Position numbers and translations under genes: made by a program. 64,000 nucleotides of DNA from Rhexocercosporidium sp. MPI-PUGE-AT-0058. Taxonomy: Eukaryota > Ascomycota > Leotiomycetes > Helotiales. Each line of letters starts with the position of its first letter. Position 1 is the first letter of the stretch. This document shows, piece by piece, positions 45,292 to 57,863 of this stretch. The stretch lies in NCBI GenBank assembly GCA_020746875.1, contig JAGTJL010000022.1:248001-312000 (forward strand), given 5' to 3'. Under the pieces are notes generated by a model. The model saw only the letters and a list, made by a program, of their open reading frames with translations. It did not search any database and was not told the origin of the DNA.

Positions 45292-48200
45292 AGCCGTACA
45301 TATGGGGGGCCACTTTGGTTGGATGGCGCATTACCCGCGCAATAGCTTTGATTTGCGTTCTATCACAGCTCGGTTATAGACTCGCTTGGTTTAATAGTGA
45401 TAGTTATGGACTTCAAGGGTGTCTGTCCTGCTTTTACGTTGGTCTTGCGTTGTTCTTGGTAGTACTGGAGGAACCGTGGTGGTTTGACATGGAACTTTCA
45501 TCGATGATTCTTGTACCATATTGCGTTTGCTTAGAAACACCTTTCAATAATGTATTGAATTTGCAAACTTCTGCTGACCAAGGATGTGAATTAGAGATCA
45601 AAGGCTGAGTACCGGGTGAAAGTTTACTTTGTTGTAAAAAAATAAGGAGGAATAATCGAAGGGTCGGATTCGGATTGTCGTGATTATGCGGCAAGGGCTT
45701 ATAACAATATGTTGAAGAAGGTCTGAAAGGAGAAAATTCTTTCTGTCCCACAATGTGTAGCTTCCTGTATATTTTGCAGGAAGGATGGTAGGGCCCTGAC
45801 AACCGATGTAAACATCACGTGCGGTGTGCTGACACTGCCGCGATGAGTATCACTTACCTAAATACGAGTCTGTTAAGCATACACTGTGCCGCACGAGCTT
45901 GGTATAGTAAGCCCTTACCCTTTTAGAATCAACCATCCCCAGTAAAGTTGCGGGGACTGGTGTCGGGAAATGTCGGGCTTGCGAAACGGCCAAGTAGATC
46001 AATATGTTGAGGAGGGATCTAGACGAGCTACTTCTGGGTCAAGTCATTGGCTTCCAATGGATATCGTTTGATGATCGGATTACTAGTGATATATGCGATG
46101 AGCTTTTGATGCTGATTGACTGGGTGTCAGAAGTGATGGGTAAAGCTAGTGAGGGGGCGGTTGAATGACTGACTGACTGTGCTTACTGTGGCAATGACGG
46201 GTTTATGGCCCGCAAGTCGTTGATAGCGTATGGACTATAGCTGGGTATGATGAAATGGTGTCAAGTTCGGAGTCACGTCACTTCAGCGCTTGCTTTATGA
46301 ATGATACGAGCGGTTACGTTGTGGGTATGGGGATGTAGGTGTGGAGGGGCTGAAAAGTGAGACGAGTATGAGTGCGCGAAGATCTTTGGGGTTCTGAATC
46401 GAGAGGAGCGGGAAGGAGTGTTGCTGATTGACTTACTCCGTTGAAAACAGTAACCAGAGAATTACCGTCTAGGAAGTACGAGGTGATGTCAAGTAAGGAA
46501 ATGATGTAAATTAGTCATTGTGCACACATAAGATACAGCCAAGTTGAGACTTGGAGTTGGGAATCGGGGAGCGGCGGATGGACTGCTGTTAGCTGTGAGG
46601 ATCGGTAGTATCTACTGCAATCGCCCAAACCTCAACAGCCCAAGAATCCTCCCCCTCGGCTGTTTGAGTCCGTTCACAGCGGTAATGATACTCGATCGGT
46701 TTGGACGAGAGGGATTATGTGAGAATGAGGGAGAAACGCTGACTCGTCTCTGCAAGACCAAAACATGACGGAGTCACGATTCCGTCGTCTAGCGATTAGG
46801 AGATGTTCCAGGAATTTCGTGGTCGGAATGGAGCTACAGGAATGGAACGATGATAGGTCGTTGTGACGAGCCTCGGAGGTCTCAAGCGAGGTGTGTGTTG
46901 ACATTATGACATGTCAGTTTTCGAAAACCGAAACACAAGTTGACGCGCTGGGTCAATACGAACAAATTCTGAGGTGTATAGGATATTTCTTGGTAGGAGA
47001 GAGTAATAAGAAGGAGCACATTTACAGCAGTTCTCCGGTAGGTGGCAAGGGAACGGCTGTCTTGGTTCTGCAAGGCTTGCGCGATTTTCAATGAATGGAC
47101 GCGCTGGTTAAAGGAAACAAAGAATTGTTCATGAGAGCACCAGTATTTAATTGTGAGAAGGGAATATGTTGCAGAAGTTGCTTTTATGGGACTTGAGAAA
47201 TGGGAAACGTAGAAAGGTTTCTAGGGCTGGTAATGGACTTTGGGACGGAGCGAAGATGACAAAAGTTCGACGGAATTAGCAGAGCTGGCCATGTCGGGCC
47301 TTTGCAAGGTTTCTCTACATGAAGAGAAGGGATTGTGTCTTTTTAAAAGTGCATTCTGAAAAGGTCGAAAGAAGGTGTATATAGGGTTAAGATTTTAAGC
47401 CCGTACCGGTTGACCACTGGCCAAGTGGAAGTGAGAAAGGAGGATTGCAGAACTGCAGAGCAAGAATTATCAATAAAAAACGGAATATCTAGCTTGGTTG
47501 CGAGATTCTCTTCTCACCTTTCATTCTACGCAAGCTCAGCAAGCATCAACAAACTCCCTCAACCTCATATCTAATCACGTGGCTCAACCCGCCACGTGAA
47601 CTCCAATGAATTGAGTTTTCAAACGGTTGCGTCCCGATCGGAGAATTCTATCAATCTGTCTTATTAGACTCAAACCATTCCGGACATCGGTAGAAGCATG
47701 ACAAACATGTCTCATGCTTATCCAAGCGCGCCCTTCATCCCCTCTCCCCTCTCCCCTCCCCTCCCCTCCTCTCAAGAGAAGAAACCAGGGCGGCTCGAAA
47801 CTCTCTCAACCAAAAAAGAAAGAGGGGTACACATATCACATGACCAACCACTCAACCAAAAACCAAAACGAGAAAAGAGGCAAGAGCCTCACGGCTTCTG
47901 TACCGATAGGACGACCTGAGACATGAATAAGCACTAGGCGGTTTCGTGTGCCTGGCCGGCCATTCAGACAGACGGCTGTCTGGTTCCTTGTGGGTGGAAG
48001 AAGCAGAAGCAGGAAGCTAATGTGTTCGTAGCGCGTCCGTTACTGTCCTGTACTGTACGTAGCGTGGCGTGCGTCCTGTAATTATACTTTCGCGGCTATG
48101 CAGGAGGGAGAGCCGGCAGGTAAGAGGAGGGGGAGGAGGGCATGCAGGAAGCTAGCTAGGTGGGCAGCTAAGTAAGTGGTCAGCCCGCCCAAGATGATCG

Positions 48201-51200
48201 ATCTTCTACTGTACAGTATTGTCATCTGGATCGGAAGGCGGATAGTTGAAAAAGTTTAAATAAAAGTTGGCCAAAAGCCTCGTTTTTTGGGGGGGATGTC
48301 TGCGATAAGAGAGTGAAGGAAAGTAATGGGAGTACAGTACGACGTGGTAGAAGTATGTGGTTGCTTTTGCCTTTTCTTTTGCTTTTTTGTGTGTATGGAT
48401 GTGATGTTTTAGGCGGCCTGGGTAGCCTGATACTGTTAAGTGCCGGTGTTCAGATATAGGGCACGCAAGCGGGTTGGGCGTGGCGTGTGTAACTGACGAT
48501 GCGATGCGACACGTCCTGGTTCTGTTGTTTGGACGTACGTAGCCTTGTCTGTCTATGTGTTTGGTGAATGGTGGGATGGGGATGGGTGGATGGAGGCAGC
48601 CACACCACGCTACTTCAAAGGAGGCAAACACATCTTTAGATCCTCTGACCTGGCTGTTGGAGAGGGGCGTTTAGATGCGGTGGAATGCTGGTGGCGGTTG
48701 GGTGTCTTTTTTTGGTCCTTGTGTTTCCTTTTTCGCTTATTTGTTCGATTGTTTGATGCTTGTTGAATGGTTCGTTGGGGAACTGCCTGGGTAGAGCTAG
48801 AAATATCATATGACGATAGGGCTGCAAATGTTTGGATCGGCTTCTTGGAGGGAAGCGAGCCGACTTAAAAGGGTGTGGAGGATCTCACTCCCCGAACCGT
48901 TTGGCTCGTCTGGCTACTACTCGCTGTACCCTACGAAACTCTATCGGAGTCATGAGCCTCGAGGTAGTCTTGTCCAGTCCTGAGTCCCGACTCAAAGCGC
49001 GTTGAAGGGAGGAAAGAGGGTAGGTAGCTGCCATGTCATGCCAGGGCACCCTCCCTTTTGCCTTCACACCTGTACCCTACGAGCAAGGAGAAAATGGCGC
49101 CTGCGGTTAGTTATTGTTGCATCTGCTTCTGCATCTGCATTTGAGTTGCGTCTGCATTGCAGTTGGAAGAATAATATGCAGGGCATCGAGGCACTGCGAA
49201 TGGCTGCGTCTACGAGGGGAGAATAGACGGGATGAGCTTGAAGGGAGACAGCAAGAAGCAAACCTTGGGTTGCTATTTGGATCGTTATCGATGTTATCAA
49301 CAGCTTCTTACCAGGATCCATCTATCTAATTATCTAGCAGTTGACATGGTACGATATCAAGAATGGTGATGGCTTGACCCCACATGGATAGGACAGCCGC
49401 ACGCTTGCAGCTTGCTCGAAACGACGTCAAATCAAGTCGAGTCTAAAGCCGAGCGAGTACATGCATTACAGCGCTTTCTTCCGTACCTGTCTTCACCATG
49501 ACTGCATCTACGTCTTTCCCCCGTCGTGGCATCGGAAAGGAAAAACCTCATCTCCCGTGTCTATCCAGCCAGGCCAGACCAGGCCATCTCCATTAGTATC
49601 CATGTCAATATCCCATCCCATCCCATCCCCTCCCCTCGCTATCACTGCCGATCCTCGAGATTTTCGGGGAGAGCTGTCGCATGGCAGCGTCAGGTCCTCC
49701 TCGCCCGCAACGCACGCACGCACGCACCGACCGTACCCGCCAGCACGGTGAAGATAAGCCCCTCCTCTCCTTACGGAGAGGTCCTTTGCCCACTCTTAGA
49801 CCGACGCCGACCCAAAAGACAGCCCCCGGTTCGAGCACGGTCGGCGGCCTATGAAAAGGCCACTTCCGGCGTGAGATCCTTGATCCCAGCTGCCCTCGTC
49901 TTTTAGCGTAACGGAACGGAGTAAGCTTGGAGCTTGGATCTTGAGGAGGGGAGGCGAGGGGGAGGGGAGGGCGTCAAAGCTTCTGGGAGGGCTGGCCAAT
50001 GGGATTATTCAGGTGGGAGAAGTGTTCTACTGGTGCAGTAAAGTATTTGAGAAGATGGATGTATATGGCAATAGACAGAACTGGATGGGTTGGATGGGAG
50101 TCTAAGAAGTTCGTAAAGACGGTCAGGATCTTGATTCTAACCTGGACTTGGAATGTATGTGTGTCTCTCGATATTGAATACCAATATCAGACCCGGAACC
50201 TACTGATACCGAAGACATGCATACTCCCTCCCAAGAAGACACAATCCCATAGGTACAAGGACGGAGCGGTGTGACGGGCATATATACTCCCTCCAGAAGA
50301 ATAAATGACGGACGAGTGAGAAGCCAGCTATCCATCGATTAGCTTTTGCCAACCATCCAGTAGCATACGTCCCTCTGTTTCTAGAAGGCTGTCTTCTTTC
50401 GGGGGGCTGCTCCTCTCCGTCCTCTGAATGATTGAACTACTGTACCGCCGCAGCGTCGCATCGGGGAATTGAACAATCTTAGACGTGGCCAGCGGATTCT
50501 GAGCAGTCACTTTGCTTTGTCAGTGCGGTACTGTCCTGTAGGGGACGGCAGGTAGATTGATGCATTCGCTACAGTATGCCATGTGGTTCTGTCTTTTTAA
50601 GGACCGTACGTACAGATACCAGCTTTCAGGCCTGCATGATGGGATGGATGGAGGGGATGGCGTGGAATGGGATGGCGATGCGCCAACGCTGGAGGCTTTT
50701 ATCTGAGACACTCTCGAAGCTGCATTTACCAGCTTTTGTGTGTGTGTGTGTGCTGTTCTGTCCTAGTTAGGACACGACATTAGCCGTCCATGGAGTCGAA
50801 TGTGTATGTGTGTGTGTGGTGTCCCCCTGCTTCCCGAAGAGCGAGGAGACCAATGGTGAGAGTGGAAACGTTCGACGTCTTCATCTGCAGCATTTGCGTG
50901 GAGGTCAGTGTAGCGGTACCTGGGGAAATGGATTTGGGGGTCAACTTGGAAGAAGGAGGAGGGGAGGGGGGAGGGATCTGATTCAGGGACGAGGGGATGA
51001 GGAACTGATAAGAAAGACATGGACTGAGGAGGGATTACTTACACGCGACCAGGACCTCCTTGCTGCATGCATTTCTCCCCTTCCTGCCTCAACAAAAGTC
51101 ATCATTGCCATGTGAAATGCGAATGCAAATAGAGACTTTTTGTCCACCCCTCCTCTAAGTTCTAACTCGGTCCTCAGCGACACGACTGGGCTTATCACAT

Positions 51201-51318
51201 AGTTCAGGATCTTCCGAGGGGTGGATTCAGCCAATATAGCTCAATTGTTTCTTGAGATCTGTCGCATGCTGGCATTCCTCCCCCCGTTGCATCAATATTA
51301 TATCAAATCCCATTTCAA

Positions 51319-51377
51319 TTCCACGTCCCAGCCGAACCCAATTCCACGTCGCCGGCCGGTTCGGCTGGGACGTGGAA
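51319..51377. repeat. Perfect inverted repeat with 20-bp arms
   Basis: Arms 51319-51338 (core ccacgtcccagccgaacc) and 51358-51377 (ggttcggctgggacgtgg) are exact reverse complements around a 19-bp loop. It lies in gene-free DNA. It could form a hairpin in DNA or RNA, or be a footprint of an inserted element. Confidence 0.95.
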
Positions 51378-52854
51378 GGAGGAGGAGGAGGACCCTGAAG
51401 TCTCACTTACAGTACGAGTACCCTGATCAAAAATCACGATGACGAAAGAAGGGAAGGGTTCAAACGAACTTGAGACAAGGACATTGCTGGTTGCAGGCCC
51501 TGGGATTTTTGGACCTATTTTTGAAGCCTGGAAGCTTGGAAAGCATATGATACGGCTCTGCAGGTGTACTGTATGTACATCATCCACCCTTTATGACCGC
51601 TGTCCCCCTCTACTTCGGCTTGTGCTAGGATTTGCATGCCATATGCTGGGCCGGCTTGCAGTGCGGACTTCTTCCCAGGGAAGATTGAATAGCATGTGTG
51701 GTGGGCATATCGCGTGTGGAGTTGGAAGTGTACGGAGATGGATCCTGATTCCCGATTATCTGCTGATGGACCTATCAGATGGCTTTCAAGCCATCAATTA
51801 CGGAGTCCGTAGGTATCTCACCTATGCCGCCTTTTCGTGGAAATATCCTGCCTGGCCTGGGCTCCCTCGTTCGCGTCTCCGACAGCCGAAAGTTTACATG
51901 TCGAGGGGTAAAACATGGATGGCTTCTCAGCCGTAGAATTCAATTACTTGCCACTTCTATTTGAGGTTTGGGGGGTTTGTGTCCTTTTTTTTCTTTTTTC
52001 CTTTTTTGGATTCTCGAGCGCATCTCGACTTCCTCAGTCCATAGGTATTGGACTTGGGAGGAAAGAAGGGCCGTTGCGTGGCCTGTGTTCCGGTCCTATC
52101 TTTATCTATCCTATCTATCTCTCTATCTATCTATCCATCCTCTTCCCGCGTGCAGCATGCAGCCGTCTAGGTGTGGAGTCTCCACTCGAACGGCAGGCAG
52201 GCAGTCGCACTGACTGGCGTTCTCCGGTATAGAAGGTTGGAACTATTCGCTTCAGAATAGAATTAATTGGCAACGTGATGATCAACACGACAATCCGGAG
52301 AGAAGCGATCATCCAGGGCCAACACATCGGGGTTTGCAGAAGAGCTACTGTAAGCAAGGCAAGCCCAGGAAGTTGGAGGCTCCAAGAGACGACTCGGTAC
52401 TGTACGGTACTACTGTAGGTACTGCTGCACGGGGCTGGATGGAGCTGTTGATCAGGTTCAGCTGCGGCATTATCACGCTAAGTTCCAGTTGTCCCGCGCG
52501 CGATGCTGATATCGACGAGGACTAGAACTCTCGAAGATGAGCTTGCTCAATGGTACTTTGTTCTTAGTCGCGGCTTAGTTTTAAGGTGCTTGACTTCTTC
52601 TGCTACCACCGATGCAATTTCCCATGCGCACCTGTCGTCTTTGTCCTGTTCCCTTCTCCCCTCTCCTCCCCTTCCTTCCCTTCTGCACGCAGTACGCAGT
52701 ACGCAGCCTCTGTCCATCCTCCATCCGCCCAATCCACACTTCACCCACCCCTCCTCCACCTGCATCCACACCCATGCCTGTCCACATCCGCATCCGTATC
52801 CATATAAATCTCTATCCACATCTAAACGACCGCCAACCACTCGAGCCACTCCGG

Positions 52855-52932
52855 TCTCCTCTCCTCTCCTCTCCTCTCCTCTCCTCTCCTCTCCTCTCCT
52901 CTCCTCTCCTCTCCTCTCCTCCTCTCCTCTCC
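52855..52932. repeat. (TCTCC)n microsatellite
   Basis: About thirteen uninterrupted five-base units run to 52920, then a shifted copy follows. The reverse strand reads as repeated ERRGE, a chance frame. Confidence 0.95.
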
Positions 52933-53534
52933 ACTTCTACTCCACCACCTGCTACTCCTGCCTGTCCCTCCCTCCAAAAGCACGCACCACCTGCATCTTC
53001 CCTGTCCCAGCCAAGACCAAGGTACAACAGGGATCCTGAGACTGGGATCACCCTGACTCTACTAGCACCCTCTGCCCCCCCGTACGTAGCGGCACTAAGA
53101 CTGCAGACGGGTGTTAGCGCTGCCTTAGCGTGCTCTGCCTTATCGCTCGAGCCAATCCCCCTGCAGCTTCCAGCTTCCTGCTCTCCTCTCTCTCCTCCTC
53201 CTCCTTGCAAGATGTTCCTTCCTTCTCCTCGCAGCAGCAGAGTGGCAGAGAGAAAGAACGAACGAACAGTTCGAGGCGCCGCTTGTCGCCTCCCCCCATA
53301 ATTTCCCTTGTCTCTACCAATCAGAAACTCTGAAAACATTCCGACCAGTCTCCCCCCGTCCAGCCCAGTCCAATGCAGTCCAGTCCAGTCACAGTCTAGT
53401 TCTAGACCTTCCCCCCAACAGTCCCATCCCTCCCTTCCCCCTTGTCCTTGTCCTTGTCCCTGTCCCTCTCGACCTTGACTGGACCGCGACCGCGACCTCG
53501 ACCTCGACAACTTCTGCGACACCGAAACCCATAC

Positions 53535-53612
53535 CCCATCCATCATCCATCATCCATCCACCACCCACTCATCCACTCATCCACTCATCCACCCATTCAC
53601 TCATCCACTCAT
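53535..53612. repeat. CCATC/CCACTCATC direct repeats
   Basis: Several CATCCAT units are followed by about five CCACTCATC-like units in tandem within the CT-rich leader of the Whi3-like gene. Confidence 0.85.
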
Positions 53613-54421
53613 CAAACTTCCAGACCTCACCCACTCATTCACACACTACCAAGTACAAACTACTACTACACGACCTCCACCAGTTCCACTTCCACAACCT
53701 CCTCCACCTACCACCACTACTCACCACCACCACCACCACCACCGCCGCCGCCGCCATCATCCATCCTCCACTCATCCCATCCTCCCGACGCTCCTTCGAA
53801 ATTATATCCTCATCAACAAGCACAAACGACTTGATTGAGCCTCAACCACCCGCGCATATCCCACTCCCGCTGACCTCCACGCCCACGCCCCATTGCGCAC
53901 CCGAGTATCAAAGCGAGCGAGCGAGCATTTATCCCTCCCTCCCCCCCTCGCAACTCCCGCCGCCATTGTCTCTGCCACCACCACCACTCTCTCTACTGCC
54001 AGACGCGGGTCGCACGGCCACTCAGCACAGCCAGCCAGCCATCCAGCCAGCCAGCCTACTACTCTACTCGACTGTACCTGGATTCTGGGATCACATATTC
54101 GACTGCTCACCTCTCACAATCATTGCGACAACATATCTGCACCGCAACCTCGACTCTCCCACTTCCACTTCCACTTCCACTCCCACTCCGCCATTCCAGC
54201 GTTCTGACCCCCATTCGCGCGCCCTCGAGTCATCCCGTCCCCCCTCCTCCCCCCCCCATCTGCGCCCGGCTTCTGCTCTGATACTTGATACCTCCCATTT
54301 CTTCGGGCTCTGCAGCATCTTCGTCACGTCACGCCCTGTACCGTGAGCGCGTCCTTACATTCGACTGCCTCAGCGCCACGGTCGCATTCGTCCTCGATCT
54401 TCACTTTTGTACAACAGAGGC

Positions 54422-56152
54422 ATGAACGCGGTTCAACAATTTCCTGGCGCGAGCACCGCATTTTCACATCCTCACGCTCAACACTACTCGCTGTCAGATC
54501 GCGCAAAGCCTTTTACACCGCAGCATGCCATGAACCCTTCTACCTTTTCCCAACCTGGCCAGGCCTTTCGCCCGTCCAATACTTCGCAACCACCGTATCA
54601 GTCACTATCAATGGCTACCATGAACCCTTTCACTGGAGAAGGTGGAGCCAACGGTGCGCAAGCATCATCCGGCGCATTCACAGCAGGACCATGCTCTGTT
54701 CAGATTAGACGATTGCCATTAAATACAACCGAGGATACTTTACGATTGATGGTGGTTTGGTCCAAGGAATTTACGGATGCTGAGGTGTTGTCGCCCGAGA
54801 GGTCCGACGACCCTGGATTTCGTTCCGCTATCTTGCGCTTCAAATCCCATGCAGGTGCCCTCGAAGCCAAGAATATGCTGGATGGGAAACCAAATGTCGC
54901 GAACGATGCACAGATGATCGTCGAGATCTTCTATGGTAGCCCTACCGCATCCCGACGATACACCGTGGACAACACATCGAATCCTGGTCCCTCCAGTTCC
55001 ACTTCGTCAACGGCATCGTCTGCTGGCCCACCCCCTCGTCAATCCTCCAGATTCAACGGCTCTTTCCAAACAGCGCAAAGAGTCTCTCCGACCAATAACG
55101 GCGCATATTCAAGTAATGAACTTCCCAATCCCGAGAACAGTACCCACTACCAGAGCCTGTTTTCTCCGCAATCCCCGATTGGAAATCATTTAAACGAGCG
55201 GACCAGAATCACAGGCAAGTCACTGATCAACAACGATACCGTTGACGATGACGAGACTGGAGAGCTTCTCAAGGACCCAGTCGCATATGCCGAGAACGGG
55301 CCCGTTCAAGGACGCCGGCAAACACTCCCCCAGCTTCCTATCTCTCGTATGGCTGGATTGTCCCTCAATACAAATGCTGCGGTTCCGGCATCCATCTCAT
55401 CTACATTTGCTACTCCGACTCCACATGCCATGGCCTCTCACACCAATCCGATGTCTCCAACACTAACGAATGGTGGGCCACCCGTGAATTATCAGCTTGG
55501 AAGCCAGCACTATCAACGACATAATTTTCCTCCAGTTAATCCTGCCGATCAGAATCCTCCATGCAACACCCTGTATGTTGGCAATCTTCCGATCGACACC
55601 TCTGAGGATGAATTGAAGGCTATGTTCTCGAAGCAACGTGGCTACAAGCGCCTTTGTTTCAGAACCAAGCAGAACGGTCCGATGTGTTTTGTTGAATTCG
55701 AGGACGTGTCTTTCGCAACCAAGGCTCTTCATGAGTTGTACGGCCATCCTCTTCACAACAGCATCAAGGGAGGCATCAGACTGAGCTTTTCCAAGAATCC
55801 TCTTGGTGTTCGGTCAGGACAAGGTATGACTTCACCGGGCCCTTCGAATGTCCCAATGCAGGGTATGAACGGGGCAATGTTAGGTGGACCAGGAGGAGCA
55901 TTTAGCACCGCCAGTGGCCCTCCACCAGGTCTTGCTGCTCCTCCAGGACTTGCCCCAAATAGAATGGGCTATGCAGGTGCTATGAGTCCTATGAATGGAG
56001 CAGCAACACAATATACAGCGAATTCATTTCCAGGGAATAGCAACGGATGGACCGGACCAGGTTACAATGGGACCATGGCCGCAGGAGGTCCAGCAGCAAT
56101 GTTGAATGGCGCAAACAATGGGTTCCCTCCAGCATACATGATGGGAAGATAG
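54422..56152 (+). CDS. whi3: Whi3-like RNA-binding protein with two RRM domains
   Basis: An intronless frame of 576 residues from ATG at 54422 ([14 protein letters not shown]). RRM1, at about residues 90-165, is degenerate: [18 protein letters not shown], then [20 protein letters not shown]2, at about 381-460, is the strongly conserved Whi3 domain: [24 protein letters not shown]-like [20 protein letters not shown] and [15 protein letters not shown]. The regions around the RRMs are Gln/Asn/Ser/Pro-rich and likely disordered, which fits the condensate-forming behaviour known for Whi3 proteins. In yeast Whi3 binds and retains the mRNA of the cyclin Cln3; in Ashbya it clusters cyclin and formin mRNAs. 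The very long repeat-rich leader suggests regulation of this gene at transcript level. An upstream exon cannot be excluded. Confidence 0.9.
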   Translation: MNAVQQFPGASTAFSHPHAQHYSLSDRAKPFTPQHAMNPSTFSQPGQAFRPSNTSQPPYQSLSMATMNPFTGEGGANGAQASSGAFTAGPCSVQIRRLPLNTTEDTLRLMVVWSKEFTDAEVLSPERSDDPGFRSAILRFKSHAGALEAKNMLDGKPNVANDAQMIVEIFYGSPTASRRYTVDNTSNPGPSSSTSSTASSAGPPPRQSSRFNGSFQTAQRVSPTNNGAYSSNELPNPENSTHYQSLFSPQSPIGNHLNERTRITGKSLINNDTVDDDETGELLKDPVAYAENGPVQGRRQTLPQLPISRMAGLSLNTNAAVPASISSTFATPTPHAMASHTNPMSPTLTNGGPPVNYQLGSQHYQRHNFPPVNPADQNPPCNTLYVGNLPIDTSEDELKAMFSKQRGYKRLCFRTKQNGPMCFVEFEDVSFATKALHELYGHPLHNSIKGGIRLSFSKNPLGVRSGQGMTSPGPSNVPMQGMNGAMLGGPGGAFSTASGPPPGLAAPPGLAPNRMGYAGAMSPMNGAATQYTANSFPGNSNGWTGPGYNGTMAAGGPAAMLNGANNGFPPAYMMGR

Positions 56153-57660
56153 ATTCTCTCAGTCAACGGACCGGCGTTTTCGACAAGATCATCGTTTCTG
56201 GGTGGCTTTACATTCTACAGCACTCATTCGATTTGCCAGGCATTGTACACGGCATCTACGTTTTTCTTCTTTGATTTTCTTGTCACTAGGGTACATGGAT
56301 GGGAGTTGGGTTGGGTTTGGGTTGGGTTGTGCTTCGGTTTTCAGCATTGCGGCATTGGTCGGGATTGGCATTTCTCGCAGCATTTCACATACTTGTAGCG
56401 TGGTGTTTGTTTCATGATCATGAGATTCCCCCCTACGCGTTTGGTTGGTTGGAGCTAAATCGGTGGACTTGAAATGAACTGCAGCCGGACGGACATCGGA
56501 TCGAATCGGGATCAAATCTGGGAAAGGAAAGAAGGCACGGCAAAGCAATGGAAATGCAAGGCAAGGCAAAGGGTGGACGGGCATGTTAAACTGGTGTTTT
56601 GTTACTTTTGGCCTGCATTGGAGCGAGCGGGCTTGTCTGGCTGACTGGCTGGGTTTGATTGTCTGCATTTTTCGGCATGCATGGACTTTCATCATCGATC
56701 TAGCGCTTACGGTATCGGATGTGGATTGCTCCCATTTTCCAACTGGCGTTCTCTTGTCACTGTCATTTTCGCCTTTGGGGCTTTTCTTTGTTTTCGTCCC
56801 TTCTACTTAAGCGTGGGCATCATCTGATGTCCTTGCTTTTTTTATTCATTTTTTTTGTTCGTTGCAAAATCCCGTCGAGACGGACGGATTGGCGGAGCGG
56901 GTGCAGAACATGGCTTGTACGATGATCGATTGACTGGACTGGCATTTTTGCAGCATTCAATCAGCTTTCTCTCTGCGGGGGTTTGGGAAGATAGTTTGCA
57001 AAGGAGCAAAGCGGGAGCATTATGGAAATGGGGAATTCGGGAAATGGCAAACGGAAATGGAATACATTGGCTGGCATAACATACCTTTTGTTTGTTTGTT
57101 TGTTGTTGTTGTTGATTCAGCGTTGCGTTGTTTTGATTCGATTCGATGTGGAACAAAGAAAGATGAGCGAGCAAGCAAGCAAGCAGTCAAGAATTAGGGG
57201 GCGGAAAAGGCGACTCTTTCGACGTTCGGACTTTTCTTCTTCTAGGCATTGAATGGCAGGCAAGGCATAGCATAGCACAAGCTCAAGCTCGAGGGGCCAT
57301 TATAGCGTAGTGCATGCATGTAAGCAAGCAGCCAAGCAAGCGAGCGAGCGAGCAACATTTGAATCTCACTAATTTCTTTCGTGCCTGCTTCTTCTTCCTC
57401 TCCTTCTTATTCTTCTTCTCCCCCCTTTACCAACCCGCAGCCTCATCCCCCTCACCGTATAAGTAGGTATGGTATGGTATGATATGATGACCTTTTTCTT
57501 GACTATTGGTACAGTACGCGGATCTAGATCATCTACCTAGTAACCTAACTGGGCCGGTACGTTACGTACTCGTACTTGAAGGTTTTTTGTTAGATGTTTC
57601 TTTCCTCACTTTCTCCCTTTCTCCCCTTCTCCTCTTCTCGTCCTTGAGTTGGAGTTGGTA

Positions 57661-57706
57661 ATGGCGATGGAGATGGTGGTGGTGATGGCGATGGTGATGG
57701 TGGTGA
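57661..57706. repeat. GATGGT-type imperfect repeat
   Basis: Imperfect head-to-tail units of GATGGC/GATGGT/GGTGGT in the gene-free stretch downstream of the Whi3-like gene. Confidence 0.85.
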
Positions 57707-57843
57707 GATATCCTTTTACTCTTTTGTGTGTTTGTGTGTGTGCGCTGGCTTGGCTGGATCTAGGATTGGTATGGTATGGTATGTTTTGATTTCTGTTCGT
57801 GTTTATGCCTTGCTTCTGCCTTTCATTTTTTCCCCTCGTTGTT

Positions 57844-57863
57844 GGGGGGGGGGGGGGGGGGGG
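57844..57863. repeat. Homopolymer run of 20 G
   Basis: Twenty consecutive G on the + strand. Such runs can fold as G-quadruplexes and are often miscounted in sequencing, so the exact length is uncertain. Confidence 0.9.

Larger units (their letters stand above)
45292..54421. other. Nine-kilobase gene-free, low-complexity region upstream of the Whi3-like gene
   Basis: No coding gene is supported although many frames of 60-240 codons exist; those near 52.5-54.3 kb are translations of simple repeats. It contains six copies of TACTGTAC/GTACAGTA, paired CACGTG sites at 47575-47599, a 20-bp-arm hairpin at 51319-51377, a (TCTCC)n microsatellite, CCATC/CACTCATC repeats, CAC and CCAG runs. The final 1.5 kb is strongly CT-rich, like a long 5' leader. 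An acceptor-like tttgtacaacag ends just before 54419, so a leader intron is possible. Confidence 0.5.

Noticed and set aside
48206..48631. 141-codon reverse-strand frame
   Set aside because: The sequence has no ordered pattern and overlaps motif-rich promoter-like DNA.
52503..54346. Long open frames on both strands, up to 244 codons
   Set aside because: They are translations of simple repeats (poly-SSPLL, RRGEE and similar) with no conserved motif.
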